From Ignavibacteria bacterium (GTDB lineage Bacteria; Bacteroidota; Ignavibacteria; Palsa-1295), in contig JABDDM010000013.1 of assembly GCA_013287605.1 (NCBI GenBank), positions 1 through 41,420 of the forward strand: 41,420 nucleotides of DNA, in the 5' to 3' direction. The notes below the pieces were generated by a model. It saw only the letters and a list, made by a program, of their open reading frames with translations, had not been told where the DNA came from and ran no database searches. A program made the position numbers and the translations under genes. Shown piece after piece: positions 9,201-16,298 of this stretch. Each line of letters opens with the position of its first letter. Positions within the stretch are counted from its first letter, which is position 1.

Positions 9201-9931
9201 TAGCTCGCCCAATCACGAGTGCGAGTGCGCTGTTGCCTGTCGTAGTTAATCCATACAGAGTAGGCCTCGAGGAGAGATACCAGTTTCGATGCTAGTTCGG
9301 AGTCGCTGCCACTCAATCGCGCGCGGATTTCAGCAGGGATATTTGCCCGAATGGAATCGAGCGTTGAAGTGTCCGGCTCTTTTTCAAGCGATGCGATTCT
9401 GAGTGCTACTCGGGTAAAATGGAGTTCTGGATCGCCTGGCGCTGGCTCGACAATGTTCAATGAGAATATCCACTCACCAAAGGCAGAGAGTTCTTCCGGA
9501 GTGGCTACCTTGAGAACCGATTCAAGATCTTTGTATTTTTTCAGCGCACGTCTTGTCAGGAATTCGCGCTTGAATTCGAAGATGACCATATCGCGCTTGG
9601 CGATCTCGATCTGTTTGCTTCGAAAATCTTCGACCTTGAAAAGTCTTGCGACGAATTTGCCAACGTGCGGCGCCATTTCGACCAGCAGGTTCGAGACCAC
9701 GATCTCGCCCGTCGCTTCCGGTCCGACAGATTCGTAAGCCTCAAACCGACGCACAAGATCAGGATGCGTTTCCCGAAGTTCATCGAAGAAGAGATGATGT
9801 AGATCTCGCAGTTTGGCGGGCTCATGAAGATCCTCATACGCAAAGCCGGAAACTCCTAATTCGAGAGCGTCAGCCGTTGGATTGGTAGCTATGGAAGGGG
9901 CTAAAAACTGCTCAACTGCATCAAGAAGCAT
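6248..9931 (-). CDS. Giant iron-sulfur flavoprotein: GltD-like plus FNR/PyrK-like fusion
   Basis: About 1227 residues from the ATG at 9931; an in-frame TTG at 10030 would add 33 unremarkable residues. Residues 1-280 are helical and unrecognised. A Cys-rich stretch follows (Cys301, 304, 312, 335, 367, 375, 378, 382), suited to Fe-S clusters. Next is a glutamate-synthase-small-subunit-like FAD/NAD(P) module with VGLGPAGY near 440-447 and a second VIGGGLTAID near 619-628. The C-terminal third is a ferredoxin-reductase/PyrK-like domain (HPGQFYRLQ, then LLAGGGLGNAVL) ending with a C-x5-C-x2-C-x18-C cluster (Cys1154-1182), probably 2Fe-2S. The layout resembles a fused NfnAB or SudAB, so an NAD(P)H-linked electron transfer role is likely. 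Substrate unknown. Confidence 0.82.
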   Translation of the reverse strand: MLLDAVEQFLAPSIATNPTADALELGVSGFAYEDLHEPAKLRDLHHLFFDELRETHPDLVRRFEAYESVGPEATGEIVVSNLLVEMAPHVGKFVARLFKVEDFRSKQIEIAKRDMVIFEFKREFLTRRALKKYKDLESVLKVATPEELSAFGEWIFSLNIVEPAPGDPELHFTRVALRIASLEKEPDTSTLDSIRANIPAEIRARLSGSDSELASKLVSLLEAYSVWINYDRQQRTRTRDWASYHLPHPMDYDHLVEVIRPDSLLPEKFAGPEDHFRRRDGFALTDTRMSPRLVQSETDYCIFCHERGRDSCSKGFAEKEGGYKKNPLGIPLPGCPLKEKISEMHVMRDNGDSISALALIMIDNPMCPGTGHRICNDCMKGCIYQKQSPVNIPQAETGALTDVLGMRWGFEIYAFLARWNPLSIKRPYALPYNGKNVLIVGLGPAGYTLAHYLLNEGFGVVGIDGLKIEPLAEEDTGYFESDGSWTAPRPLENWSSLYKALDTRTLDGFGGVAEYGITVRWDKNFLTTIYLTLARRRTLSMYGGVRFGGTLSIEDAFDRYKFDHIAIASGAGKPTIVKMKNNLIRGVRKASDFLMALQLTGAQKRETMTNLQVQLPAVVIGGGLTAIDTATELMAYYPVQVEKYYQRYEKLVDAGQPVDKRLGTDDKKVLAVFIEHGHAIRAERERARKAGELPNFIPLLRKWGGVTIAYRKSLQDSPAYRLNHEEVEKSLEEGIYYVENMSPVEIIPDEKDAVQAIRFERQAVVEGKWRGTGELVELFAKTVCVAAGTSPNTIYEKERPGTFKMDDWKDFFRSYALDDSDELVEDKTRPQFFTSYSSNGKYITYYGDNHPKYAGNVVKAMASAKDGYPEVVRAVLGNGARPEDSIEPWIAFKREMDDQLLARVVRVDRLTRTIVEVIVRAPAAAEHFHPGQFYRLQNFEKLAPRIDDTVMTMEGIALTGAWVDKEQGLLSLIVLEMGSSSRLCATLRPGEPVIVMGPTGSPTRIPEGETVLLAGGGLGNAVLFSIAKAMKENGNKVIYFAGYKFGEDLFKREEIEAYTDQVIYSTDAGIEIETHRSQDAHIRANIIEAMLAYEAGTLGVQKLFPLSTVNRVIAIGSDRMMAAVKMSRRPGGKLYDLLPKNHVAIGSINSPMQCMMKEVCAQCLQRHLDPVTQEETGYVFSCFDQDQELDLVDFQHLNDRLKANSLEEKLSLMWLEHLLQQQPLALV

Positions 9932-10137
9932 GTGCTGGGTTCGTTTAATCCTGGGCTGATGTAGCAAATTCACCACTTTAGCCAAGTTACTGCAGGGCAA
10001 TGGATGAGCTTTAACCAAAAATTGAGGCAATTCCCTTCAATTGAGGGCAAAAATTTGTGCCTTTTTTTTGGCTTCCGGATTGGGTAAGTTTGAGTACTGC
10101 TCAACTAAATACTTCTACGGAACCTGAGACCGCCAGC
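9932..10137. promoter_or_regulatory. Divergent intergenic region with an imperfect direct repeat
   Basis: This region separates the minus-strand flavoprotein gene from the plus-strand small membrane protein gene, so it should contain promoters for both. AATTGAGGCAA (10020-10030) and AATTGAGGGCAA (10039-10050) form a near-identical direct repeat about 19 bases apart, a spacing compatible with a regulator contacting the same helix face. The repeat is seen; operator function is inference. Confidence 0.35.
10085..10092 (+). promoter_or_regulatory. TAnnTTTG -7-like box
   Basis: TAAGTTTG fits the Bacteroidota housekeeping -7 consensus TAnnTTTG and lies 45 bases before the ATG at 10138. No TTTG sits at the usual 19-base spacing upstream, so this is only a candidate. 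Confidence 0.28.
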
Positions 10138-10455
10138 ATGAAGCGCCCAGAAACTCTGACTGCACCAGAAGAAACACCGTTGCCGCTTTATGAGCGCATG
10201 AGCTACCTGATCTATGCAGGTGCGCTTCTGGCGCTCTTTTGCATTGTTCATGAACCGGAAGCGGGCGTGAATTCAATGGGTGTTGCCAGAAGTTCTCAAA
10301 TACAAGCACTGGAGCCCTCAAGGGATTTTCCTCCACAACGTCATCAACCGGCCTCTGCTCGCTCTCCACTCACTACTCATGACACGCTCATTCCGACTTC
10401 TGTGCTTTCACAACTGAAACAGTACGCCCGCCAACGTCAATCCGGGATCGATTGA
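10138..10455 (+). CDS. Small single-pass membrane protein, unknown
   Basis: The only complete plus-strand gene I support. I use the ATG at 10138 (105 residues) rather than the upstream GTG at 10057, because the extra 27 residues look arbitrary and the TAnnTTTG-like box lies between the two starts. A single hydrophobic segment, about YLIYAGALLALFCIVH, follows a charged N-terminal tail, and the remainder is Pro/Ser/Arg-rich and probably unstructured outside or inside the membrane. No homologue recognised. Its 3' end overlaps the convergent FkbM gene by 19 bases. It could be spurious; the support is the coherent membrane segment and the otherwise empty slot. Confidence 0.4.
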   Translation: MKRPETLTAPEETPLPLYERMSYLIYAGALLALFCIVHEPEAGVNSMGVARSSQIQALEPSRDFPPQRHQPASARSPLTTHDTLIPTSVLSQLKQYARQRQSGID

Positions 10456-11405
10456 CCGAGCCTGGAGAAAAGAGCCGTTTTCTCTCCGGCATCATAGACG
10501 AGAAGGTTCTTCTCTGCATGGCCAGTTGTCGAGGCAAGAAGGTCAGTTGCGGTCATTCTATACAGCCGCTTTCGAGCTTCGTCGATCACAAGATACTCCA
10601 TCCCTACTCCCTTGAGGAAATCGAGCAAGGCTTCTGGCGAATCACCGGCTTGCCGCAGATTTCTTGGGCCGAACTCCATTAGCATCGTGATCGGCTTACG
10701 GGAAGCGGATCTCAGATAGTTTGCGAGACCTTGCAACACTTTGAACTCGGCACCCTGAACGTCAATAATGAGCATATCTGGAGCAAGTCCTTCATCTCGG
10801 CAAAATTCATCCAACTTGACCGCTTCAACCTCCTGCGCCGCCCTCGTTTCTCCTTCACCAGAATAAATCTGATGATCGCCCGAGTTCGAGGAGCTGAGAA
10901 AGAGCTTGAGCACTCCTTTTACCTCTGCGACAGCTTCATTTCTCGTCAGGACGTTTCTCAAATGATTGTCAGCGATGTTTTTGCGGAGAAGTTCAAAGTT
11001 ATCGCGAGAAGGCTCAAAGGCGATTACCCTTCCAGAATCGCCGGCGGAGATCGAAGCGAGTAATGTGTAGTAGCCGATGTTTGCTCCAACGTTCAGCACA
11101 GTCATTCCAGGGAGAATCGAACGCATGACCAATCCGCTTTCAAACGGCTCATATCTGCCATATACAAGGAATTGATGCGCAACGCCACCATCTTCAGCGC
11201 GCATGCGAAGCGTTTTGCCTGGAAGACCTTTTAAAGCAACTCTCGTTTCCCCAGTCAACCCAAACAAGCTGAGCTTCCGGTGCAACCGATAGCTCAGCTT
11301 GTGATGAAAATTATTCATTGGCTTGGAGCGATCTGCTCCAGAGCCCGTCAGCGTTATGAGCAGCTTTCGCGTTACATCAAAGGCGATCCGCTGCAGAATA
11401 TTCAC
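10437..11405 (-). CDS. FkbM family SAM-dependent methyltransferase
   Basis: A 322-residue protein with the Rossmann SAM-binding signature VLNVGANIGYYTLLAS (residues 103-118), the acidic motif FEPSRDN after strand 2 (130-136) and the FkbM hallmark IDVQGAE (214-220), followed by MEFGP. FkbM enzymes O-methylate sugars or small metabolites; the acceptor here is unknown. Start is a GTG; an ATG at 11318 would drop 29 residues and still leave the domain whole. It lies 24 bases after the diheme cytochrome gene with no functional link visible, and about 18 kb from the polysaccharide locus, where a sugar methyltransferase would be expected to act. Confidence 0.88.
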   Translation of the reverse strand: MNILQRIAFDVTRKLLITLTGSGADRSKPMNNFHHKLSYRLHRKLSLFGLTGETRVALKGLPGKTLRMRAEDGGVAHQFLVYGRYEPFESGLVMRSILPGMTVLNVGANIGYYTLLASISAGDSGRVIAFEPSRDNFELLRKNIADNHLRNVLTRNEAVAEVKGVLKLFLSSSNSGDHQIYSGEGETRAAQEVEAVKLDEFCRDEGLAPDMLIIDVQGAEFKVLQGLANYLRSASRKPITMLMEFGPRNLRQAGDSPEALLDFLKGVGMEYLVIDEARKRLYRMTATDLLASTTGHAEKNLLVYDAGEKTALFSRLGQSIPD

Positions 11406-11429
11406 GCGGACTTCTCTGACTGCGGCAAG

Positions 11430-12317
11430 TTATTTTCCAAGTTGCTTAAGGACATAGGCAATGATGTCGGCACATTGTTGGTCGCTTAAAATGTCCTTGC
11501 CATAGAATGGCATCGCATCTGATCCAACGCGAAGCGCTTTCGCTCCGGTCATCGCATCTTTCATTGCGTCCTTCATGGGCGGACCAATTTTCTTGTCTGT
11601 AATTGAATGACAATACTGGCATGAGCGCGCCCAGAGTGCAGCACCGTTCTTATCGTCACCTGGAAGCTTCAAAATCGCTTTTGCTGCTGCAGTTGCAGCG
11701 GTCTCATCAAGCTTGTCATTTTGAGTAAAGGCCGGTCTTGCCCCCCACTTGATCGTGAGGTTGGTTCTAATCCCATCCGGACCGGCGGAAATTGCAGCGA
11801 GGTACTCATTCAATGCGTCAGCTTGAGCAGCAGTGAGACCTTTCGTGTAATCGCCGTCGGGATTGGTGCGATCATAAACCGCTGCGCAAAGGGCTCCGCC
11901 ATAAGCATATTTCTTAAGATCAGCACCTTTGAACATCCCATTCCATGTTGATGTGCGGCTCGTGACACCGACGAGCGTGTGTCCGGGCCGCATGCGTGTA
12001 TCGTTTGTGGCAGGCTGACCGTCTGCGTGACATGATGCACAGCTCACTTTTTTCTTCCCGAGTGCTGTGTTGTAGTAGATCTTTTGTCCTTCAAGTGCCT
12101 TCCCAGCTATCACAACCGCAGCTGTTTTGGCAGTGTCGGTGGCAACCGGTGCAGCGTGGGAAGTGTCCGTTGCAGTGGTTGCCGGCTGAGTTACCTTTGA
12201 GGAGTCAGTGGTCGTCGTCTGCGACGTATCCTTTTTGCAGCCAGGAAGCAGTGAAATGGATACAACTACTAGAATTGCGCAAGCTGCCAGTGAGAGCAAT
12301 TGGATCGATCTATTCAT
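11430..12317 (-). CDS. Diheme cytochrome c lipoprotein
   Basis: From the ATG at 12317 the protein is 295 residues and begins with a lipoprotein signal with lipobox LLPGC (Cys27), then a Thr/Asp/Ala-rich flexible linker (about 31-70). Two c-type heme motifs are present, CASCH at 93-97 and CQYCH at 233-237. Met269 in DAMPFYGKD is a good distal ligand for the second heme. The first domain resembles the c-type cytochromes of Sox/thiosulfate pathways (TRMRPGHTLVG). It should sit on the periplasmic face as an electron carrier. The nearby molybdoenzyme at 16.3-17.1 kb is a plausible donor, but that is inference. Confidence 0.88.
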   Translation of the reverse strand: MNRSIQLLSLAACAILVVVSISLLPGCKKDTSQTTTTDSSKVTQPATTATDTSHAAPVATDTAKTAAVVIAGKALEGQKIYYNTALGKKKVSCASCHADGQPATNDTRMRPGHTLVGVTSRTSTWNGMFKGADLKKYAYGGALCAAVYDRTNPDGDYTKGLTAAQADALNEYLAAISAGPDGIRTNLTIKWGARPAFTQNDKLDETAATAAAKAILKLPGDDKNGAALWARSCQYCHSITDKKIGPPMKDAMKDAMTGAKALRVGSDAMPFYGKDILSDQQCADIIAYVLKQLGK

Positions 12318-12427
12318 ACGAAAACGAAAATGTGGTGACGAGAATGGCCTGCCAACCGAGCAAAGCCTCAAATAATGACACATCAGGCGTCAGAAATATA
12401 CAACACCTGCGCCAATCACTTAGCGAC

Positions 12428-12820
12428 TCAGAGTTCGGTCACTGATCTTCTTCCGGCAAATCCGCCATCGAGGGTGTGCCAGTATCCGATTTCCGTTTCC
12501 GGCAGTCGATAGCACAGCAAGACCTCTTCGCCATTTGCACGAGTAGCAGGAAAATCGATCAGACCAGCATTCATATCTTTAACTTGCACACCAAGCTGGT
12601 TGAGCTCCGTGACAATCTCCACCAGGCGCTCCATCTCGAACGGAAAAATCTTTTGACCGTTTGGCCCCATGCCGCCAAAGTATCGGTGCTTATGTACATC
12701 ATAGCCTTTGCTGTCAAGCACAACTTTGAGTCTCGTAATCTCCTCAACTTTTGGTTTGATTTCCAATAGCAACGCCTGCGCTTCTTTTAAGGTGAAGTAT
12801 TTGTCGAAGTGCGTTGTCAT
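12428..12820 (-). CDS. DUF2203 family protein
   Basis: A 130-residue cytosolic protein. The N-terminus FTLKEAQALLLEIKPKVEEI, the Gly-rich GGMGPNG-type turn, the segment VKDMNAGLIDFPATR and the ending LPETEIGYWHTLDGGFAGR are characteristic of DUF2203, whose function is unknown. Its ATG lies one base from the stop of the proline dehydrogenase gene upstream, so the two are very likely one transcript. Confidence 0.88.
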   Translation of the reverse strand: MTTHFDKYFTLKEAQALLLEIKPKVEEITRLKVVLDSKGYDVHKHRYFGGMGPNGQKIFPFEMERLVEIVTELNQLGVQVKDMNAGLIDFPATRANGEEVLLCYRLPETEIGYWHTLDGGFAGRRSVTEL

Positions 12821-12821
12821 G

Positions 12822-13742
12822 TCAATTCATGCTAAACATACCCTTGACAATATATCCCGCCATGCTCGGATTTTCTTTTAGTCTGCGTATCGAGTAGGCG
12901 TACCAATCCGCACCGAATGGAACGTAGACACGCAAACGAAAACCTTCCTTGATCAATTTGGCACGAATCTCTTCTCGTACTCCGAGCAGCATTTGAAATT
13001 CAAAGCTTGTGAGCGCTCGATCATACTTTTTCAATAATGTTTCAGCCCCTTCGATTAGAACATCATCGTGTGTTGCAATGCCAATGTATGCGCCACCCTG
13101 TAGTAGTTGATCAAGCACCGCCAGAAAATTTCTCTGGATCTCACCCCGATCCTGAAACGCAATTTCCGGATCTTCGCGGTAGATGCCCTTACATAGACGG
13201 ACATTGGTTGTCACGGCGTTCTTCAATCCGTCCTCAAGCAAGCGTCGGACATCGTTCTCGGTGCGTCTGAGATATGCCTGTAAGACAACGCCAACATTGG
13301 TGAATTCCTTTCGAAGTTTTTGATAGAGCTCGATCGTCTGCGTGGTGTACGGGGAATTTTCCATATCAAATCGGACGAACATCCCACCGGACCCTTTTGC
13401 CGTATCCAGGATCTTGCGAACGTTCTGTTCACAAAGTTCATGGTCGAGCGCAAGTCCGAGCGAGGTCAGTTTGATCGAAAGATTTCCATCAAGCTTTTCG
13501 GCGTACAGCGTCTGAATGACTTCACAGGAGTAGCGAGTATTTTCTGCGGCTTGTTCCCTATTGGTGATGAACTCACCAAGAACATCGACTGTCGCCATTG
13601 CGCCTTTGGCGTTCAGACTCCGAACTGTGTTTACGGCATCCAGGAGTGTCGGGCCTGCGATATATCTTGCACTTACTTTTTGAACGATCGGCTTCGGAAC
13701 GAATGGCAGCAAGCCGGTTATGATCTGGTTGAACAAATTCAT
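12822..13742 (-). CDS. Proline dehydrogenase, monofunctional
   Basis: A 306-residue FAD-dependent (beta-alpha)8-barrel enzyme that oxidises L-proline to pyrroline-5-carboxylate. Family signatures visible are RLCKGIYREDPEIAF (the KGxYxE strand), THDD, EFQMLLGVR, and the C-terminal LRVYVPFGADWYAYSIRRL, whose Arg pair binds the proline carboxylate. Length matches stand-alone enzymes such as that of Thermus rather than bifunctional PutA. No P5C dehydrogenase gene is in the window. It sits between a beta-propeller lipoprotein gene and DUF2203. Confidence 0.93.
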   Translation of the reverse strand: MNLFNQIITGLLPFVPKPIVQKVSARYIAGPTLLDAVNTVRSLNAKGAMATVDVLGEFITNREQAAENTRYSCEVIQTLYAEKLDGNLSIKLTSLGLALDHELCEQNVRKILDTAKGSGGMFVRFDMENSPYTTQTIELYQKLRKEFTNVGVVLQAYLRRTENDVRRLLEDGLKNAVTTNVRLCKGIYREDPEIAFQDRGEIQRNFLAVLDQLLQGGAYIGIATHDDVLIEGAETLLKKYDRALTSFEFQMLLGVREEIRAKLIKEGFRLRVYVPFGADWYAYSIRRLKENPSMAGYIVKGMFSMN

Positions 13743-13752
13743 TCCTGAGTAA

Positions 13753-15009
13753 TTAGAACATTCTCTTGAGTCCGGAGCGGTCGAAGATGTGGATCACCGG
13801 CCGGAGTCGATCAGCAACAAGAAATCTTCCCAGTTCGTCCGGCATCGGCATATGCGAAAGAAAACCACCTGCCGCCCCGCGAGCAGCCCGCTCGGAGACA
13901 GTTGTGCCATCGCTCGCACTCAATGTTTCAAAAATCCCGCGTGATGATATCTGCGCCTGACTTTCAAAACTTACTGTGAAATAAATATTGGCATCACCCG
14001 CAGCTATTGGCGCAACGATCGGTTCAGTGAACACGCGGTGCCAGAGTGTGGCGGTGTCGGTAAGCGAGAAAGCGGTTATACCGCTCGCAACATCGCTCTC
14101 GATCGTTCGAAAGCCGCTCGCAAACGCAGTATGGCTATTGAGCGAAATATTTCCGCCCAGAAACTGGACCGGATGCTTCCAAACGAGCTTTGCGCTGTTC
14201 GTTTCGACCCCTTGATACTGCAGGATCACGGCCTCTCTTCGTTGATCTTTCGCTTCACCCAACGCTCCGAATACAATCGATGGCGTTTCGGATTCATTGA
14301 TTGCAATATTCGACGTGATCCTGAGTCCAGGCAATCCAAGACTTGCCTTTTTTATACCGTTCGATCCAAGTACAAGAATTGTATCAGCATCCTGTGCTGC
14401 AAGGACGAGGTAGATAAGGTCACGCTTTTGGGAATAGGCTGTTGATGTGATGGATGATGGTGACTTGAACATCCACTCTTGTTTGCCATTTCCAATCTCA
14501 AAGGCATGTACTTCGGAACCTGCTGTGACAACAACGCTCTTCGAAGTGAGGAGCGAAGGCGCAGATGGAACAGCATTCACCGATGCCTGCCAAAGTATTT
14601 TGCCATCCGGACCAAAGGCGTTGACTAACCCGGAAATGCCAATTGCGTATAGCGTATCACCTGATGCGAGGAGTTGATCGATCGGAGAATGATCGGTTAG
14701 CACCAGCATGCGACCGAGAGAATCATGCTCATCGAAAAATACGATACGCCCGTTCCGGGCGCCAACAGCATAGCTAAACGGCTTCGACAGTGGCAGCGGG
14801 GCAGTTGACCAACCTCCCTGGACTGCATTGCTATCGATCGGTTTCGACACGCCGACGATATCAGGTCCGCCGCTCACACCCACATGATGCGAGCCATCCA
14901 TCGTCAGACCGATCGAACTGCGACTGTGCGGAAGCGACACTTCCTTGCTGCAGCTCGCCAGCAATAGGATCAAGACAAGGCAACCGATCTCTTTTGTTCT
15001 ACTGATCAC
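13753..15009 (-). CDS. PQQ-like beta-propeller lipoprotein
   Basis: A 418-residue protein from a GTG start. The lipobox LLASC with Cys20 marks it as a lipoprotein. The body repeats blocks of the type seen in PQQ-like/BamB beta-propellers, for example LVNAFGPDGKILWQASV and VHAFEIGNGKQEWMFKS, where a G-x-x-x-W turn closes each blade. No catalytic residues are obvious, and it may be a scaffold or binding protein in the outer membrane. It lies 3 bases after the next upstream gene (CMD-like) and 10 bases before proline dehydrogenase. Confidence 0.82.
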   Translation of the reverse strand: MISRTKEIGCLVLILLLASCSKEVSLPHSRSSIGLTMDGSHHVGVSGGPDIVGVSKPIDSNAVQGGWSTAPLPLSKPFSYAVGARNGRIVFFDEHDSLGRMLVLTDHSPIDQLLASGDTLYAIGISGLVNAFGPDGKILWQASVNAVPSAPSLLTSKSVVVTAGSEVHAFEIGNGKQEWMFKSPSSITSTAYSQKRDLIYLVLAAQDADTILVLGSNGIKKASLGLPGLRITSNIAINESETPSIVFGALGEAKDQRREAVILQYQGVETNSAKLVWKHPVQFLGGNISLNSHTAFASGFRTIESDVASGITAFSLTDTATLWHRVFTEPIVAPIAAGDANIYFTVSFESQAQISSRGIFETLSASDGTTVSERAARGAAGGFLSHMPMPDELGRFLVADRLRPVIHIFDRSGLKRMF

Positions 15010-15012
15010 TGG

Positions 15013-15621
15013 TTAATGTGCACGGTCAAATAATGCAAGTGCCTTATTCAGTTTGCCTTCATCGGCACGAGCACCGAGTTGGATCGCTTTCTGTATTTGC
15101 TCGAGTGACGCTCCCACATTACGTGCTCCCATGATATGCGAGAAAAGTTGTCGTTCCCATCCAAGTTGTGTGAGCATACCAACAATAGCAAGTTCGCGTG
15201 TCACAATATCGAGTCCGGGGCGAGATAACGTTTTGCCATAGCCTTCCGTCACCGCCCACAATGCCAATTCAGGGCTTAGTGTTTGGAGTGCTTCGCGTAC
15301 AACATTTGCATTGGCAGCATAAACTTGTCGGTACAATTCTTCGCCACGCTCAAGATTCTGTTCGTGCGTGCTGAACGCCTCGAGCATTTCTGCTTCCCAA
15401 GGCAGGCTTTCATCTTCGGGCCATGCACGATGAAGCGCGCGAGCAGCTTCCAGTGCTGCGGGAAATCCGGCGAAGAGATACGTCTGGAGGGCGCATTCAT
15501 AACACTCACTCCACGTTGCGGAACGATCGCGTTTGAGATGTAGGATATGCTCACTCAACTCAGAATGCAATTCTGGTCGCGAGGCAAGAACGGCGAGAGT
15601 GATGAGTGCATCTTGGCGCAT
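15013..15621 (-). CDS. Carboxymuconolactone decarboxylase-like (AhpD-fold) protein
   Basis: A 202-residue helical protein. The C-terminal part, RELAIVGMLTQLGWERQLFSH followed by MGARNVGASLEQIQKAI, matches the first half of the CMD fold, while YLFAGFPAALEAARAL near 48-63 matches the second half, so the halves appear in swapped order. A CYEC pair (Cys40, Cys43) is present but not at the position of the AhpD redox pair, which is absent from the C-terminal helix. Function could be a lactone decarboxylase or a structural AhpD-like protein. It is close to the cytochrome b gene upstream (27 bases). Confidence 0.75.
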   Translation of the reverse strand: MRQDALITLAVLASRPELHSELSEHILHLKRDRSATWSECYECALQTYLFAGFPAALEAARALHRAWPEDESLPWEAEMLEAFSTHEQNLERGEELYRQVYAANANVVREALQTLSPELALWAVTEGYGKTLSRPGLDIVTRELAIVGMLTQLGWERQLFSHIMGARNVGASLEQIQKAIQLGARADEGKLNKALALFDRAH

Positions 15622-15648
15622 GGAAGATGCGAACGGGAGTAGAGCGAG

Positions 15649-16296
15649 CTAAAGTGCCGAATGCGAACTCGCGCGCTCAGCCGGACCCTCGTTGCCATAT
15701 CCCGTAATGATCGAAAGAAAATTCGACCAACCGGCAATCGTCACCATGACGAGATGGCCAAAAAAGAACAATACCAACATCGCCATGAAGACGAAATGGA
15801 GCACGCGTGCAGTATCATATCCTCCGAATATTGCGGCAACAAAGCCAAACTGCACCGGCCAATAAATGCTGATGCCGGTGAGGATTACGCAAAGACCGAT
15901 GAGGATCACAGACGTGTATGCAAGCTTTTGCAACGCGTTATACTTTCGAAAGAAAGGATGCTCTTTCTGAATCCGGAGATAATATTTGATCATTGGCAAC
16001 ACACCTTTGACATCCTGTCTGCCGAAGAGCGTCGTCGTTCTACCACGACGAGTCAGGAGATTGTAGAGAACCCATGTAGTACCATTGATGAAGAAGATCC
16101 ACATCGCGAAGAAATGCCATTGGCGCGCATAGGCTAGTCCGCCATATTGAATGATGGGCGGCAGCGTCCAATCGCCGAAAATCGGTGAAGCGTTGTAAAT
16201 GCGCAAACCGCTTGTCACCATGATGAGCAGCGCGAAAAAATTCACCCAATGAGTTATGCGAATGATGATCGGATGGAAGTAGACTTTTTTCTGCAT
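15649..16296 (-). CDS. Cytochrome b561-type membrane subunit of a molybdoenzyme
   Basis: A 215-residue integral membrane protein with four hydrophobic segments. Candidate heme-ligating histidines lie in RITHWVNFFALL, in YARQWHFFAMWIFF, in ARVLHFVFMAML and in FFGHLVMVTIAGW, the usual arrangement of the Ni/Fe-hydrogenase/thiosulfate-reductase cytochrome b family. It begins 2 bases after the stop of the molybdopterin oxidoreductase gene, so the pair probably forms a membrane-anchored periplasmic enzyme that exchanges electrons with quinones. The C-terminus is hydrophilic. Confidence 0.87.
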   Translation of the reverse strand: MQKKVYFHPIIIRITHWVNFFALLIMVTSGLRIYNASPIFGDWTLPPIIQYGGLAYARQWHFFAMWIFFINGTTWVLYNLLTRRGRTTTLFGRQDVKGVLPMIKYYLRIQKEHPFFRKYNALQKLAYTSVILIGLCVILTGISIYWPVQFGFVAAIFGGYDTARVLHFVFMAMLVLFFFGHLVMVTIAGWSNFLSIITGYGNEGPAERASSHSAL

Positions 16297-16298
16297 CG

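Noticed and set aside
10115-10369. An 84-residue minus-strand reading frame antisense to the small membrane protein
   Set aside because: No membrane segment or known motif; the plus-strand alternative has a clear hydrophobic helix.
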